From Comamonas suwonensis (GTDB lineage: Bacteria > Pseudomonadota > Gammaproteobacteria > Burkholderiales > Burkholderiaceae_C): a DNA stretch of 64,000 bases. The notes beneath the pieces were generated by a model. The model had not been told where the DNA came from. It did not search any database and saw only the letters and a list, made by a program, of their open reading frames with translations. The DNA lies in the NCBI RefSeq assembly GCF_012844455.2, contig NZ_JABBCQ020000004.1, positions 240,979 to 304,978 of the forward strand, read 5' to 3'. The position numbers were made by a program, and so were the translations under genes. Position 1 is the first letter of the stretch. Every line of letters starts with the position of its first letter. Positions 45,150 through 53,832 of the stretch are shown piece after piece.

Positions 45150-46115
45150 GTGAAACGTCCCTTACTGCTTGCTGCCCTGCTCTCTGCTTCCGTTTTTAGC
45201 GCCTTTGCCCAAAACGCGGCCCAGCCCCTGTCCTTCGTCGTCCCTTATCCTGCTGGCGGCCCTCTCGATACCTCAGCGCACTTGCTGTCCGAAGGTGCCC
45301 GACAAAACCTGGGTGCCATCACCGTCACGAACAAGCCCGGAGCAGGGGGTGTGACAGGCGTCGATCTCATCGCCAAGGCTCAGCCCCAGCAAAATCTGGT
45401 TGTCATGGGTGCCGTCGCCACCCATGCCGTGCTCCCGCATCTGGGCAAGGCTCTGAGCTATGACGTCAACACAGACTTCAAGCCCCTGATTCTGGTTGCC
45501 CGCGTACCGAACGTACTGGTCACCACCAAGGCCCGTGCAGCCGAGCTGAAACTGCAAAACACCACCGATCTGGTGGCCTATATCAAAGCCCACCCCAATG
45601 GCCTGAAACTGGGCGCAGCGGGTAACGGAAGCATTGGCCACATCGCGGGTGAGATGTTCAAGACGCTGGCCAACCTGCGTATTAGCAACCAGCAGTACGA
45701 GGGCGCATCTGCCGCCCAGAAAGCATTGCTCAAAGGCGAGGTAGACGTGGTCTTTGACAACCTTGCCTCCGCCCTGCCCCTGATCGCATCGGGCGAGCTG
45801 GTCCCGCTGGCCGTCACCACCTTGTCGCCCAATATTGCCCTGCCCAATGTGCCACCGATGAACGAAGCGGTGCCGGGCTTTGATGTGGCCACCTGGTTTG
45901 GCGTGTTTGCGCCAGCCAGCCTGCCTGACAAGGACGCCCAGAAGTACGCAGAGGCGTTTCAGGCCGCACTGAATGACCCGAAATACCGCAGCCAGTACCG
46001 CAAGATGGGCATTGCCCAGGAAAACATGCGACTGCTTGAGTTTTCAGAATTTGTGAAGCGCGAGAACCGAAGATTTCAGTTTTTGATCAGCGCAACCAAG
46101 ATCAAGGCAGGCTAA
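45150..46115 (+). CDS. TctC/Bug-family periplasmic binding protein, Sec-type signal
   Basis: This 321-residue protein starts at GTG 45150, giving KRPLLLAALLSASVFSAFA followed by Q, a clear Sec signal peptide. Bug-fold blocks are LSFVVPYPAGGPLDTSAHLL, VMGAVATHAVLPHLGKALSYDV, LGAAGNGSIGHIAGEMFKTL and FDVATWFGVFAPASLPDKD. It shares the same motifs as the upstream paralogue but has a different export route. It ends 50 bp before phhA, so a ligand related to phenylalanine or tyrosine breakdown is possible. Confidence 0.9.
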   Translation: MKRPLLLAALLSASVFSAFAQNAAQPLSFVVPYPAGGPLDTSAHLLSEGARQNLGAITVTNKPGAGGVTGVDLIAKAQPQQNLVVMGAVATHAVLPHLGKALSYDVNTDFKPLILVARVPNVLVTTKARAAELKLQNTTDLVAYIKAHPNGLKLGAAGNGSIGHIAGEMFKTLANLRISNQQYEGASAAQKALLKGEVDVVFDNLASALPLIASGELVPLAVTTLSPNIALPNVPPMNEAVPGFDVATWFGVFAPASLPDKDAQKYAEAFQAALNDPKYRSQYRKMGIAQENMRLLEFSEFVKRENRRFQFLISATKIKAG

Positions 46116-46165
46116 GTCGTCACCTGCGGGCGGTGGTTTAGCCAGACCTCTACAAAAAGGAGCAC

Positions 46166-47014
46166 ATGATGGGACAAGCCCCTGTTGTCTACGGCCAATC
46201 CGACCGCCCACCGCGTGGCGACTACACACGCGCCCATGCCGACTACACCTGCACGCAGGACTACGCCGCCTATACCGAGGCCGACCACGACACTTACCAC
46301 CGCCTGTACGAGCGCCAGTCCGCCTTGCTGGCAGGCCGCGCCAGCCAGCATTTCATTGACGCCCTGCCCTCGCTGGGTGCCAAAGAGCGCATTCCGCGCT
46401 TTGAAGAGATCAACGATCGCCTGTTCAGAGCCACGGGCTGGGAGATTGTGGGTGTGCCGGGGCTGATCCCCGAGGTGCCCTTCTTCTCGCTGCTGGCCCA
46501 GCGCAAGTTCCCCGTCACGGACTGGATTCGCAAGCCCGAGGAGTTTGAATACATCGTCGAGCCCGACATCTTTCACGACCTGTTCGGTCATGTGCCTCTG
46601 CTATTCAACCCCGTCATGGCCGACTTCATTCAGGCCTACGGTCAAGGCGGGCTGAAGGCCGCCGAACTGGGTGCCTGCGAAATGCTCTCGCGTCTGTACT
46701 GGTACACGGTGGAGTTTGGCTTGATTCGTGAGAATGGCGGCGTGCGCGCCTATGGTGCGGGCATTCTGAGCTCGGTCGGCGAGCTGGAATACAGCGTCAA
46801 CAGCCCTCAGCCGCACCGCCTGCCGCTGCAGCTGGAGCGCACCATGCGCACTCTCTACAAGATCGACACCTACCAGCAGACCTATTTCGTCATCGACGAT
46901 ATGCAGCAACTGCTCGCTCTGGCCAACACCGAATTTGCACCGCTGTATGAGGAGCTGCGCCTGCAGCCAACCGTCGGTGCCAAGGAGTTGCTGGCAGGTG
47001 AACAGCTACTCTAA
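46166..47014 (+). CDS. phhA: Phenylalanine 4-monooxygenase
   Basis: This 282-residue enzyme starts at an ATG after AAGGAG. Iron ligands are His and His in DIFHDLFGHVPLL and Glu in YWYTVEFGLIRENG; pterin-site residues lie in VPGLIPEVPFFSLLAQRKFPVTDWIR. It hydroxylates phenylalanine to tyrosine with tetrahydropterin and O2. With hppD upstream it forms a Phe to Tyr to homogentisate route, missing only the transaminase. The pterin dehydratase gene phhB is not present nearby. Confidence 0.96.
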   Translation: MMGQAPVVYGQSDRPPRGDYTRAHADYTCTQDYAAYTEADHDTYHRLYERQSALLAGRASQHFIDALPSLGAKERIPRFEEINDRLFRATGWEIVGVPGLIPEVPFFSLLAQRKFPVTDWIRKPEEFEYIVEPDIFHDLFGHVPLLFNPVMADFIQAYGQGGLKAAELGACEMLSRLYWYTVEFGLIRENGGVRAYGAGILSSVGELEYSVNSPQPHRLPLQLERTMRTLYKIDTYQQTYFVIDDMQQLLALANTEFAPLYEELRLQPTVGAKELLAGEQLL

Positions 47015-47030
47015 AAAACAAGTCATTCAT

Positions 47031-47070
47031 GGCTCAAGCGCTTACATATCAAGCGCTTTCAGCTATCTTC
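47031..47070. repeat. Dispersed small repeat after phhA
   Basis: CTCAAGCGCTTACATATCAAGC, then GCTTTCAGCTATC, is the reverse orientation of the family motif, with two AAGCGCTT palindromes. The rest of the 186-bp gap before the channel gene shows no feature. Confidence 0.5.
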
Positions 47071-47200
47071 TGCATAGCAGATCAGAGGGATGCGGGGAAA
47101 CCCTGCTCGCAGCATTGCACCTATAGTTGCAGCGTGCTGGCGGCCCACAAGGCCGTCAATCCGCGCCGCGCTGCGGCCCCGACCCACTCCTAATCAAACC

Positions 47201-49657
47201 ATGCAACACCCTTGCATCCGACTGCTGCGCTGGCTCATAGCGCTTCATCTCTGTATAGGCCTGGCCATCGCGGCTGAGACTTCGCCGTCCACCACCGATC
47301 CGCAAGCCGCATCGCTTCAGCAACTGGAGCAGGCCGCCACCTCGCTGGATGCCATGCGCAAAGCACTGGACGACACCGATTCGGCCGATACCCTGCAAAC
47401 CCTGTCTGAAAGCGCGCTGCAATCCAAACGCGATGCGGACAGTGCCGTCGCGGCGCTGGAGCCCTTGCTCAAGCAGCTGGACGCCCGCATCGCCCAGCTA
47501 GGCACTGCGGCCGATGGCGTGGAAGAAAGCCCAGAGATCAAGCAGCAGCGCAAGGAGCTGTCTCAGCAGCACAGCGATCTGGATTCGGCCATCAAACGCG
47601 GCAAGCTGCTGTCGGTTGAGGCCAAGCAGGCGGTGGACAGCATTGAAAAAATCCGCACCCAGCAGTTCAACGCGCAAATTGCGCGCAAAGTCGCATCGCC
47701 CCTGTCGCCCTCGCTGTGGAAGAAGTTTGCCGCTGACATCCCCCTTGACCTGCAGCGCATCAATGGCCTGATTCGCCAGGGCGAAGCCAGCTTCAACGCC
47801 GCCATTGCGCAGCACGGCTGGAAGATTCCGCTGCTGGGCACGCTGGCCGCGCTGGTGCTGATGTTTCCGCTGCGCATCTGGCTGCGCACTCTGGGCCGCA
47901 GCTTTGCCGCGTCTGAACGCGCGCCCAATGGCCGCCTGCGCCGCTCGGGTCTGGCAGTGTGGATGCTGCTGGTGGGGACGGCCCTGCCTGGTCTGGCGGG
48001 CATGGTCTTTATCGAAAGCCTGCGCTCCATCGATGCCATTGCACCGCGGCTGGATCTGGTGGCAGACGCCTGGATCAAGGGCATGTTTGTGGCGGCGTTC
48101 TTCCTGTCCGTCAGCGCCAGCTTGCTGGTGCCCAAGCGCCCCTCGTGGCGGCTGCTGAATATTGACGACGAAGCTGCGCCCAAGCTCACCCACCTGGCCT
48201 GGGGCGCCGCCGCGCTGACCTGGTTTTCCATCATGCTCAACGCGGTAGACATCGCCGCGCGCACCAGCGCCATCAGCAGTGTGGCACTGGATGGACTGAT
48301 CGCACTGACCTACGTCGGCCTCATCATGTCGGTGCTGGTAGTGATCAAAAAGCAGCGCCAGCGCCAGCAGGCCATAGACCGCGAAAAAGCCGCCCAGAAC
48401 CCGCAGGAACATCGCCCCGCGACCACCAGCAACTGGCTGATGTTCGCCTGGCTGGGCGGGCACCTGACGGTATTGGCTGCGCTGATTGCTGCGCTGATCG
48501 GCTACCTGAACTTCTCCGTTTTTGTCGCCACGCAAATGGTGTGGATCACCGTCGTGGTACTGGCCACCACGCTGCTGATGAAGTTCACCGATGACTTCTT
48601 TGGCTGGATATGCTCCGCCGACAGCCGCATTGGCCAGGGCATTGTGCTGAGCACGGGCCTGAAGTCATCGCGGCTGGAGCAAATTGGCGTGCTGCTGTCC
48701 GCACTGGGCCGGGTCTGCCTGCTGCTGCTGGGCATGCTGGCCCTGACTGCGCCCTTCGGCAACTCCAGCAGCCTGCTGGCCCTGACCGACACCCTGACCA
48801 AGGGCCTGCCCATTGGCGATGCCGTGCTGCGCCCCATGACCATCGTGCGCGGCCTCATCGTGCTGATTGCGGGTTTGACCATCTTTCGCGCACTGCAGCA
48901 CTGGCTGGTCGAGACCTATCTGCCCAAGACCGAACTGGACATCGGCGCCCGCAACTCCATCAGCACTGTGGCACGCTATGTGGGCATCACGCTCTCGGCG
49001 CTGTGGACGCTGGCTGCGCTGGGCATTGGTTTTGAAAAAGTGGCGCTGCTGGCCAGTGCGCTATCCGTTGGCATCGGTTTTGGCCTGCAGGCCATTACGC
49101 AGAACTTTGTCTCTGGCCTGATCTTGCTGGCCGAGCGCCCCGTAAAGCTGGGCGACAGGGTACGCATTGGCGATCAGGTGGGCGACATTCGCCGCATCAG
49201 CGTGCGCGCCACCGAGATCCAGACCGATGACAAATCGACCATCATCGTCCCCAATTCCGAGTTCATCACCAAGTCCGTGCAGAACCTGACCATGGATGGC
49301 GCGCTGGGTCGCATCTCGATTGCATTTTCCGTGCCGCTGAACACCGACATCGTCAAGCTGCGCGAAGTGCTGCTGGGCCTTTACGCCGAGCATGAAGCCG
49401 TGCTGGCCACCCCCGCACCGGCCATGTATGTGGACTCCATCAACGGCAGCGTGGTCAACATCACCAGCTTTGGCCATGTCTCCAGCTCGCGCAGTGTTTA
49501 CAGCACCCGCAGCGATCTGCTGTTTGGCCTGCTGCAGCGCTGCGCCGAGCAGAACATTGCCCTGGTATCTGCCACCGATATCCACCTGGTCCGCGACCCG
49601 GAAAGCTCTGCAGCTGCAGCGGCCCCTGCGTCGCAAACCCCAGAGCCTCAGGCCTGA
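47201..49657 (+). CDS. MscS-family mechanosensitive channel with DUF3772
   Basis: This 818-residue protein has a signal peptide (LLRWLIALHLCIGLAIAAE), then a periplasmic coiled-coil region with DUF3772 (residues about 25-190) and about ten membrane helices. The C-terminal MscS domain contains the pore helix ALSVGIGFGLQAITQNFVSGLILLAERPVKLGDRV and the beta domain IQTDDKSTIIVPNSEFI. Large MscS homologues open under membrane tension. The ATG at 47201 begins the signal peptide; 37 upstream codons look non-coding. Its end overlaps the convergent hydrolase gene by 10 bp. Confidence 0.92.
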   Translation: MQHPCIRLLRWLIALHLCIGLAIAAETSPSTTDPQAASLQQLEQAATSLDAMRKALDDTDSADTLQTLSESALQSKRDADSAVAALEPLLKQLDARIAQLGTAADGVEESPEIKQQRKELSQQHSDLDSAIKRGKLLSVEAKQAVDSIEKIRTQQFNAQIARKVASPLSPSLWKKFAADIPLDLQRINGLIRQGEASFNAAIAQHGWKIPLLGTLAALVLMFPLRIWLRTLGRSFAASERAPNGRLRRSGLAVWMLLVGTALPGLAGMVFIESLRSIDAIAPRLDLVADAWIKGMFVAAFFLSVSASLLVPKRPSWRLLNIDDEAAPKLTHLAWGAAALTWFSIMLNAVDIAARTSAISSVALDGLIALTYVGLIMSVLVVIKKQRQRQQAIDREKAAQNPQEHRPATTSNWLMFAWLGGHLTVLAALIAALIGYLNFSVFVATQMVWITVVVLATTLLMKFTDDFFGWICSADSRIGQGIVLSTGLKSSRLEQIGVLLSALGRVCLLLLGMLALTAPFGNSSSLLALTDTLTKGLPIGDAVLRPMTIVRGLIVLIAGLTIFRALQHWLVETYLPKTELDIGARNSISTVARYVGITLSALWTLAALGIGFEKVALLASALSVGIGFGLQAITQNFVSGLILLAERPVKLGDRVRIGDQVGDIRRISVRATEIQTDDKSTIIVPNSEFITKSVQNLTMDGALGRISIAFSVPLNTDIVKLREVLLGLYAEHEAVLATPAPAMYVDSINGSVVNITSFGHVSSSRSVYSTRSDLLFGLLQRCAEQNIALVSATDIHLVRDPESSAAAAAPASQTPEPQA

Positions 49658-50592
49658 TCCACCGCCGCCTGCAACTGCCCACGCAGTTCCAGGCAATAGC
49701 GCCACACCCGCGCATCAAACAGGAGCTGCATGTGCGCAGCATCATCCACCTGATGCAACTGCGCCTGCGGCAAGGTCGCCAGATTGAGCGGAAACACGAT
49801 GTTGTCGCTGCTGCTGCACCAGCAGCTGAAGGGCACATCCAGCGGTGGCTGGCCCAGCTGACACAGCCAGTCACTGCCCTCACGCATATCCACGGCAGGC
49901 TGGCGGTGCGCAAACCGCGCCAGCCATGTGCCGCCATGCGGCGTGGCAACCGTCACCACATGGACGACATACTGCGCCCGCTCACTGGCGCTCAGCTGCT
50001 TGAGCCAGGCCCGCACCACCAGCCCACCCATGCTATGCGCTACTAAAAGTGGAGCTACTCCCGTATGCTGCACAAGCGCTTTGACGCATTGATCCAGATT
50101 TTCCACCATGGCATCGACAGGGCTGCCGTGGGCGGGCTCCAAGGTCATGGCAACGCAGGGAATGCCACGAGCCTTGAGCTCGCGCAGCCAGCCATTCCAC
50201 ACCGCACGGTTGCAAAAATAGCCATGCACCAGCACCACGCCCACCAGCCCTTGCGGAGCGATATCGGCCTGCCCGGCGCGATGAGGGGGGGGCCCATCCA
50301 CCTCGGCGTGTTCCTGAAACGGAACCTGCCAGCCAAAGATGCGCACCGCCCAACGCCACTCCGCCAGCCATGCACGCCAGGCCACGCTGGCCGCTGGCAG
50401 CGCTTGCCCCCTGCTGCGCAGCACCGCACGCATCATCAGCATCTGCACGCCCAGCTGCAGCCCAGCGCCGCAGGCAATCAGGCACGCGCCCAGCAATGCG
50501 ATCGCAACCGATCGCTGCCACCAGTAGCTGCACCACAACAACAGCGCCAGCCAGCTACTCACCACCACACAGCGCCAGAACCAGGTATTCAC
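49648..50592 (-). CDS. Membrane-anchored alpha/beta hydrolase (lipase-like)
   Basis: This protein of about 314 residues has two N-terminal membrane helices (WFWRCVVVSSWLALLLW and ALLGACLIACGAGLQLG). The hydrolase domain shows the oxyanion HG in GVVLVHGYFCNRAVW, the nucleophile elbow LLVAHSMGGLVVRAW and a late Asp/His pair (SSDNIVF, VDDAAHMQLLF). A GTG start at 50592 follows GGAGG by 8 bases and is preferred over a TTG at 50610. It probably cleaves esters or lipids near the membrane; the substrate is unknown. Confidence 0.85.
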   Translation of the reverse strand: MNTWFWRCVVVSSWLALLLWCSYWWQRSVAIALLGACLIACGAGLQLGVQMLMMRAVLRSRGQALPAASVAWRAWLAEWRWAVRIFGWQVPFQEHAEVDGPPPHRAGQADIAPQGLVGVVLVHGYFCNRAVWNGWLRELKARGIPCVAMTLEPAHGSPVDAMVENLDQCVKALVQHTGVAPLLVAHSMGGLVVRAWLKQLSASERAQYVVHVVTVATPHGGTWLARFAHRQPAVDMREGSDWLCQLGQPPLDVPFSCWCSSSDNIVFPLNLATLPQAQLHQVDDAAHMQLLFDARVWRYCLELRGQLQAAVDQA

Positions 50593-50764
50593 GATCAACA
50601 CCTCCACCAACGCAGCCTAGCAAACCGGGCCGCAAGCGCCTAGGACAAGCCCCCGTAGACCCTGGCTGACGCGATCCGCAGAATCAGCCGCAGCGCAAGC
50701 ACGCTTCACTTTGTTCAACCTGCCGCCTTCAGCATGCATGAGCGGCCTCTCCAAGGTGCCTTTC

Positions 50765-52474
50765 ATGGACGCTGCAGCCCCGTGGTTCAAGAACTATCCG
50801 CCCAATGTGCCGCACGATGTGCATCCCGAGCAGTACCGCTCGCTGGTGCACCTGCTGGAAGAGGCTTTTACCCAGCATGCAGACCGGCCGTTTTCGGTCT
50901 GCATGGACCGCTGGATGAGCTATGCCGAGCTGGATCAGTTATCCATACAGATGGGCGCGTGGCTGCAAAGTCTGGGGCTGGAGCCCGGTGCGCGCGTGGC
51001 CATCATGCTGCCCAACGTGCCGCAGTTCGCCGTCAGCATGGCCGGGGTTCTGCGCGCGGGCTTTACCTGCGTGAATGTGAACCCTCTCTACACCCCGCGT
51101 GAGCTGGAACACCAGCTCAAGGACTCGGGTGCCACTGCCATCATCATTCTGGAAAATTTTGCGAACACACTGGGCCAGGTGCTGGAGCGCACAGCCATCC
51201 GCCACATCTGCCTGACCAGCATGGGCGACCTGCTGGGGGGCCTTTACGGCAACTGGATCACGTTTGCCGTGCGCCATCTGGCCAAGATGGTGCCCGCCTT
51301 TGATCTGCCCCTGGGTTCGGCTGCTGGCACCGGTAGCCAGCAGCGCCAGGTCACGCCGTTCACCAAGGCGCTGGCGGCGGGTGCAGAGCGCAAGCTGATC
51401 CCCAGCACGGCCACGCTCGACTCCACCGCCTTTTTGCAATACACGGGCGGCACCACGGGCCTGTCCAAAGGCGCGGTGCTGACCCACCGCAACATCGTGG
51501 CTGCCACGTTGCAAGCCCACACCTGGTTCACGCCCGCGCTGGAGGGCCGCGTCAAGGCCAACGAAACCCATATCGTGGCGGCCTTACCGCTGTATCACAT
51601 CTTCGCGCTCACCGTCAGCCTGTTTGCCATGCGCCTGGGCGGCAGCCTGAGCCTGATCCCCAATCCGCGCGATATCCCTAAGTTCGTCAAGGTGCTCAAA
51701 AAGCGCCCCGTCCATGTGTTCCCAGCGGTCAACACGCTGTTCAACGCCTTGCTGAACAACCCCGAGTTCCGCCAGCTCGATTTCTCGCAGCTCTTCATCT
51801 CGCAGGCTGGCGGCATGGCCGCCTCAGAAGGCACGGCGCGCCAGTGGCAGCAGGTCACGGGCTGCGCCATGATTGAGGGATGGGGCATGAGCGAGACCTG
51901 TGCCATCGGCACCAACAACCCGGTCACCAACAAAGAGTTCACCGGCACCATCGGCCTGCCCCTGCCCAGCATCACGGTGGCGATCAAGGATGACGACGGC
52001 AACAGCGTCCCCAACGGGCAGCCGGGGGAGTTGTGCATCAAGGGCCCCAACGTCATGCACAGCTACTACAACCAGCCCGCAGAAACCGCCAAAGCCTTCA
52101 CGGCAGACGGCTATATGCGCACCGGCGATATAGGCGTGCTGGACGACGAGGGCTACACCCGTATCATCGACCGCAAGAAGGACATGATGGTGGTCAGTGG
52201 CTTCAACGTCTACCCGAATGAGCTGGAGAACATCATCTCCATGTGCCCCGGCGTGCTGGAGTGCGCGGCCGTCGGCGTCAAAGACGAACAGCAGGGTGAA
52301 TCCATTAAGGTCTATGTGGTGCGCAGCGACCCATCGCTCACCGAAGACCGCGTCATGCGCTACTGCCAGGAGCAGCTGACTGGCTACAAACGCCCGCGCT
52401 TCATCGAATTCCGCGACGAGCTGCCCAAGACCAATGTGGGCAAAATTCTTCGCCGCGAACTGCGGTCAAACTGA
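50765..52474 (+). CDS. fadD: Long-chain fatty-acid-CoA ligase
   Basis: This 569-residue enzyme starts at an ATG preceded by AAGG (MDAAAPWFKNYPPNVPHDV); two upstream in-frame starts are weaker. AMP-binding signatures are FLQYTGGTTGLSKGAVLTHRN (P-loop), IEGWGMSETCAIGTNNP and YMRTGDIGVLDDEGYTRIIDRKKDMMVVSGFNVYPNELE, with Lys in PKTNVGKILRREL. It activates long-chain fatty acids to acyl-CoA. Close match to FadD over the full length. Confidence 0.93.
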   Translation: MDAAAPWFKNYPPNVPHDVHPEQYRSLVHLLEEAFTQHADRPFSVCMDRWMSYAELDQLSIQMGAWLQSLGLEPGARVAIMLPNVPQFAVSMAGVLRAGFTCVNVNPLYTPRELEHQLKDSGATAIIILENFANTLGQVLERTAIRHICLTSMGDLLGGLYGNWITFAVRHLAKMVPAFDLPLGSAAGTGSQQRQVTPFTKALAAGAERKLIPSTATLDSTAFLQYTGGTTGLSKGAVLTHRNIVAATLQAHTWFTPALEGRVKANETHIVAALPLYHIFALTVSLFAMRLGGSLSLIPNPRDIPKFVKVLKKRPVHVFPAVNTLFNALLNNPEFRQLDFSQLFISQAGGMAASEGTARQWQQVTGCAMIEGWGMSETCAIGTNNPVTNKEFTGTIGLPLPSITVAIKDDDGNSVPNGQPGELCIKGPNVMHSYYNQPAETAKAFTADGYMRTGDIGVLDDEGYTRIIDRKKDMMVVSGFNVYPNELENIISMCPGVLECAAVGVKDEQQGESIKVYVVRSDPSLTEDRVMRYCQEQLTGYKRPRFIEFRDELPKTNVGKILRRELRSN

Positions 52475-52540
52475 GTTTTTCAGGAAATTTACGAGTTTTC
52501 CCGAAGAGCCGCTTTAGATGCTGCTAGAATTGCGGTCTTC

Positions 52541-52615
52541 GGGTGATTAGCTCAGCGGTAGAGCACTGCCTTCACACGGCAGGGGTCACATGTTCGATCC
52601 ATGTATCACCCACCA
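52541..52615 (+). tRNA. tRNA-Val (CAC)
   Basis: This 75-nt gene includes an encoded CCA. The acceptor stem is GGGTGAT/ATCACCC, the D arm GCTCAGCGGTAGAGC, the anticodon arm CTGCC-TTCACAC-GGCAG with anticodon CAC, and the T arm contains GTTCGATCC. A TAGAAT -10-like box lies 11 bp upstream (52525-52530). Confidence 0.95.
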
Positions 52616-52621
52616 ATTAAT

Positions 52622-52696
52622 GCGCGATTAGCTCAGCGGTAGAGCACTGCCTTCACACGGCAGGGGTCACATGTTCGATCCATGTATCGCGCACCA
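52622..52696 (+). tRNA. tRNA-Val (CAC), second copy
   Basis: This gene is identical to the upstream copy except in the acceptor stem, GCGCGAT/ATCGCGC. Both pair changes (2:71 and 4:69) are compensatory, so the stem remains fully paired. It lies 6 bp after the first copy, is certainly cotranscribed, and is followed by a terminator. Confidence 0.95.
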
Positions 52697-52699
52697 AAT

Positions 52700-52736
52700 A
52701 AAAAACCTCTTGAATCAACGGTTCAAGAGGTTTTTT
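52700..52736 (+). terminator. Rho-independent terminator after the tRNA pair
   Basis: The perfect 15-bp stem AAAAAACCTCTTGAA / TTCAAGAGGTTTTTT has a 7-base loop. It starts 3 bp after the second tRNA and also faces the convergent rhombosortase gene. Confidence 0.92.
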
Positions 52737-52807
52737 GCTTCTCAAGCACCATCTCTTGATGCTTTCTCCTCCATCAGAGGAAAGCCATAGGGATGAAAGG
52801 GCCCAGC

Positions 52808-53398
52808 TTACCTCCCAAGCAACTGGCGGCAGCAGCTTATCAGCGCGCCCAGGAAGCCACCCAGAAGCCCAAACCAATGCGCCTGGGTGACGATGTATCC
52901 ACCGATCAGCTTTTGTTCAAGCGGATCAGGGCCAGCCCAGGACTGCCAGCTCAACCAGCCAATGACAGCTAGCAGAACCATGGCAGCCGTGGCGTCGCGC
53001 TGAAGCAGTACCGGTGGCAAAAGCATCCAGACTATCAATCCGTAAAGCACACCGGATAGACCCACATAGTCATGGACCTGCGGTGAAATAGTCCACAGCA
53101 GCAGCGAGACCAGAACACTGAGCGCTGCCATGCGCATCAACAGTCTCCGCCCTGTCCAGGTGGCATCGGCCAAAGCGCAGCACAGCAACAGGCCGCAGGC
53201 ATTGATTCCTGTGTGAGGCCAGCTCAGATGCAGCCCGTGCGCCGTCAAGGCTCTCCACCATTGCCCGGCAGACAGTGCTTGCTCCTCATAACGTAGCACC
53301 CCACGCCACGACGGGGGCAAGGCCTGCAACACCGCCACCAACATGCACAGCGCCAGCGCGCACTGCCACAGTGCAACAGGACGGACTATGGGCTTCAT
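52808..53398 (-). CDS. Rhombosortase-like rhomboid protease
   Basis: This 196-residue membrane protein has about six helices. The rhomboid Ser motif YVGLSGVLYGLIVW (GxSG) and the catalytic His in TQAHWFGLLGGFLGAL form the dyad, with an upstream WRALTAHGLHLSWPH loop. The short size and motif set fit rhombosortases, which cut GlyGly-CTERM tails of secreted proteins. Two proteins with such tails are encoded 2-6 kb upstream in the same strand run. Its ATG at 53398 overlaps the DUF454 stop (ATGA); an upstream extension of 46 codons is unlikely. Confidence 0.82.
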   Translation of the reverse strand: MKPIVRPVALWQCALALCMLVAVLQALPPSWRGVLRYEEQALSAGQWWRALTAHGLHLSWPHTGINACGLLLCCALADATWTGRRLLMRMAALSVLVSLLLWTISPQVHDYVGLSGVLYGLIVWMLLPPVLLQRDATAAMVLLAVIGWLSWQSWAGPDPLEQKLIGGYIVTQAHWFGLLGGFLGALISCCRQLLGR

Positions 53399-53829
53399 GC
53401 CACAGGCTCTGGTCTCAGCCATAGCCAAACCAGCACGCAGGCCATGACCGCCAGTGCCAATCCGGTCAACCATGGTTTTACGGACAGATGGAAAATCAGA
53501 GCGGAGCTGAACAACATGCTTGCGCTGGCAGTCCATTTGACGCGGCGGCTCACCTGGCCGCCCTCATCCCAGTTGCGCAATATGGGGCCGAACATGGAAT
53601 GCGCATAAAGCCAGCCGTGAAGTCTGGGCGAGCTGCGCATGGCGGCCCATGCCGCCATCAGGATAAAGACGGTTGTTGGCATACCGGGCACTACGGCACC
53701 AATCAAGCCCAGCAGCACGCACAGCACGGAAAACGCCATCAAAAGACAGCGCAAAGGCAGGGAGAGAGGCCGTGGAATGCCAAGCTTTTCTGCAGCTGGC
53801 GTTTCGGGCGAGGAAGACGGATCTGTCAT
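53395..53829 (-). CDS. DUF454 (YbaN-like) inner-membrane protein
   Basis: This 144-residue protein has a disordered start and then LLMAFSVLCVLLGLIGAVVPGMPTTVFILMAAWAAMRSSPRLHGWLYAH, the DUF454 core with the VPGMPTT motif, and two further helices at about 102-138. The function of YbaN proteins is not established. It is coupled to the rhombosortase gene by a 4-bp overlap and starts 3 bp after gspN. Confidence 0.87.
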   Translation of the reverse strand: MTDPSSSPETPAAEKLGIPRPLSLPLRCLLMAFSVLCVLLGLIGAVVPGMPTTVFILMAAWAAMRSSPRLHGWLYAHSMFGPILRNWDEGGQVSRRVKWTASASMLFSSALIFHLSVKPWLTGLALAVMACVLVWLWLRPEPVA

Positions 53830-53832
53830 GAG

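Noticed and set aside
43716..46115. 799-codon open frame across both TctC-type genes
   Set aside because: Only its last 321 codons are a real Bug protein beginning at GTG 45150. The front part is an off-frame reading of the upstream paralogue and intergenic DNA.
47498..48535. 345-codon open frame opposite the MscS-type gene
   Set aside because: Antisense reading dominated by Arg, Gln and Ala, with no domain; the + strand gene is well supported.
52541..52696. tRNA pair as an integration site for a genomic island
   Set aside because: No integrase, no direct repeat of the tRNA 3' end and no island-like genes are found next to it.
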